From JAKACU01 sp021821185 (GTDB lineage: Bacteria; Bacillota; Bacilli; Alicyclobacillales; SLC66), in NCBI GenBank assembly GCA_027343965.1, contig DAHWJX010000008.1:1-5186 (forward strand): DNA of 5,186 nucleotides, given 5' to 3'. Position numbers and translations under genes: made by a program. Within the stretch, counting starts at the first letter, position 1. Every line of letters starts with the position of its first letter. Shown here in pieces: positions 4,736 to 5,186 of this stretch. The notes beneath the pieces are model-generated. The model did no database searches and was not told the DNA's origin. It saw only the letters and a program-made list of their open reading frames with translations.

Positions 4736-5186
4736 TTAAGAGTACATCATAGGGTGATTGACTGCAACCAGGTACTTAATTCCCTTGCATTGCAGATTCA
4801 ATGCGCCAATCCGATCATCATTTGCCTGTTAAATCTTCCAAGACAATGAGCACGTTTTTGCCGTATCGTTCAACGAGTGCCTTACTGACCTGATGGTTCA
4901 CATCGGTCATAAAACGGGTTTCTTGTTGTCCGATTTTTTGTAATCACCGTCTTGCAAAAGGAGTCTGCCTTTGCTGCAGTTCTTTGCGTACTTGCTTGTA
5001 ATGAGAACGGCGGTCCTTGATGGAACGTCCGTGAACAAATGTCGTGTGTCCTTGCTTGTGAGTCATAGGCAGTCGCCAGAAAGTTCACGCCCACTTCTTC
5101 ATATCGTTAAGAGCTTGTTTATACGCTTTTTCGTATTGCAATTCATCGCTTGGAATTTGGGTTTTTGAACTAAGGGAATGGTTGCT
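4736..5186 (-). pseudogene. tnpB: Decayed tnpB (IS200/IS605-family accessory RNA-guided nuclease gene), 5' end outside window
   Basis: Intact TnpB is an RNA-guided RuvC-type nuclease of IS200/IS605 elements. Fragments recognisable in order on the minus strand are VGVNFLATAYDSQ (5094-5056), QGHTTFVHGRSIKDRR and onward (from 5054), KIGQQETRFMTDVNHQVSKA, NVLIVLEDLTG (ending 4824), then ANDDRIGALNLQCKGIKYL (from 4825) to a TAA at 4738-4736. Lesions are a CAAG duplication at about 5058-5051 that shifts the frame, an in-frame TGA at 4946-4944, an apparent loss of the few residues after GVD-type strand 1 that carry the first RuvC Asp, and a large internal deletion that joins the second RuvC motif (LED) directly to the third (NDD) and removes the zinc-finger region. 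The portion upstream of 5094 is in a different frame and I could not match it to TnpB. It cannot give a functional protein. Confidence 0.85.

Noticed and set aside
4944..4946. In-frame TGA in the tnpB remnant as a second selenocysteine codon.
   Set aside because: The position corresponds to an Arg-rich stretch (ARR-x-L) with no redox role, in a gene with frameshifts and deletions, so it is a plain nonsense mutation.
1..5186. CRISPR array, riboswitch or T-box leader.
   Set aside because: No regularly spaced direct repeats were seen, and no T-box or known riboswitch core was recognised in the leaders of tagO, GH15 or the minus-strand genes.

Overview
The window looks like chromosomal DNA of a moderate-GC, low-to-mid GC Gram-positive bacterium (Bacillota). 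The support is a tRNA cluster with encoded CCA ends, a TagO/WecA-type wall-polymer initiator, strong AGGAGG-like ribosome binding sites and a TTG start. An acid- or heat-loving Alicyclobacillus-like host would fit, but that is a guess and nothing here proves it. The genetic code appears standard: TGA ends the GH15 gene and TGG is used for Trp.

Layout. 1-326 (minus strand): tRNA-Trp, His, Gln and Lys, in transcription order, driven by a promoter at 362-391; Lys runs off the left edge. 327-583 is a divergent promoter region serving this cluster and the plus-strand gene that follows. 584-1561 (plus): a tagO/wecA-like polyprenyl-phosphate HexNAc-1-phosphate transferase, best started at a TTG. 1577-1623 is a terminator hairpin shared with the converging minus-strand tRNA-Tyr (1627-1710). 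1711-1958 holds a doubtful 56-codon ORF and a possible promoter. 1959-3947 (plus): an intracellular GH15 glucoamylase/trehalase-like enzyme with both catalytic glutamates. 3940-4308 (minus): an unrecognised 122-aa protein whose 3' end overlaps the GH15 gene by 8 bp. 4439-4684 (minus): a small glutaredoxin-like gene. 4736-5186 (minus, off the right edge): a decayed tnpB of an IS200/IS605-type element.

The most interesting point is the glutaredoxin-like gene. It has a promoter, ribosome binding site, terminator and a continuous conserved frame. Its only defect is a TGA exactly where the first cysteine of the CPxC active site belongs, and two hairpins lie directly downstream in the zone where bacterial SECIS elements sit. 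It may be a selenocysteine-containing glutaredoxin, or a gene recently inactivated by a Cys-to-stop change. The adjacent tnpB remnant also has an in-frame TGA and is clearly decaying, so the second reading is a serious alternative.

Functionally the window is a patchwork: translation (tRNAs), cell-envelope polymer initiation, glucan or trehalose breakdown, a redox protein, and a dead transposon accessory gene. No operon unites them. A second notable signal is a perfect 11-bp inverted repeat over the probable -35 region of the 122-aa gene, which looks like an operator.
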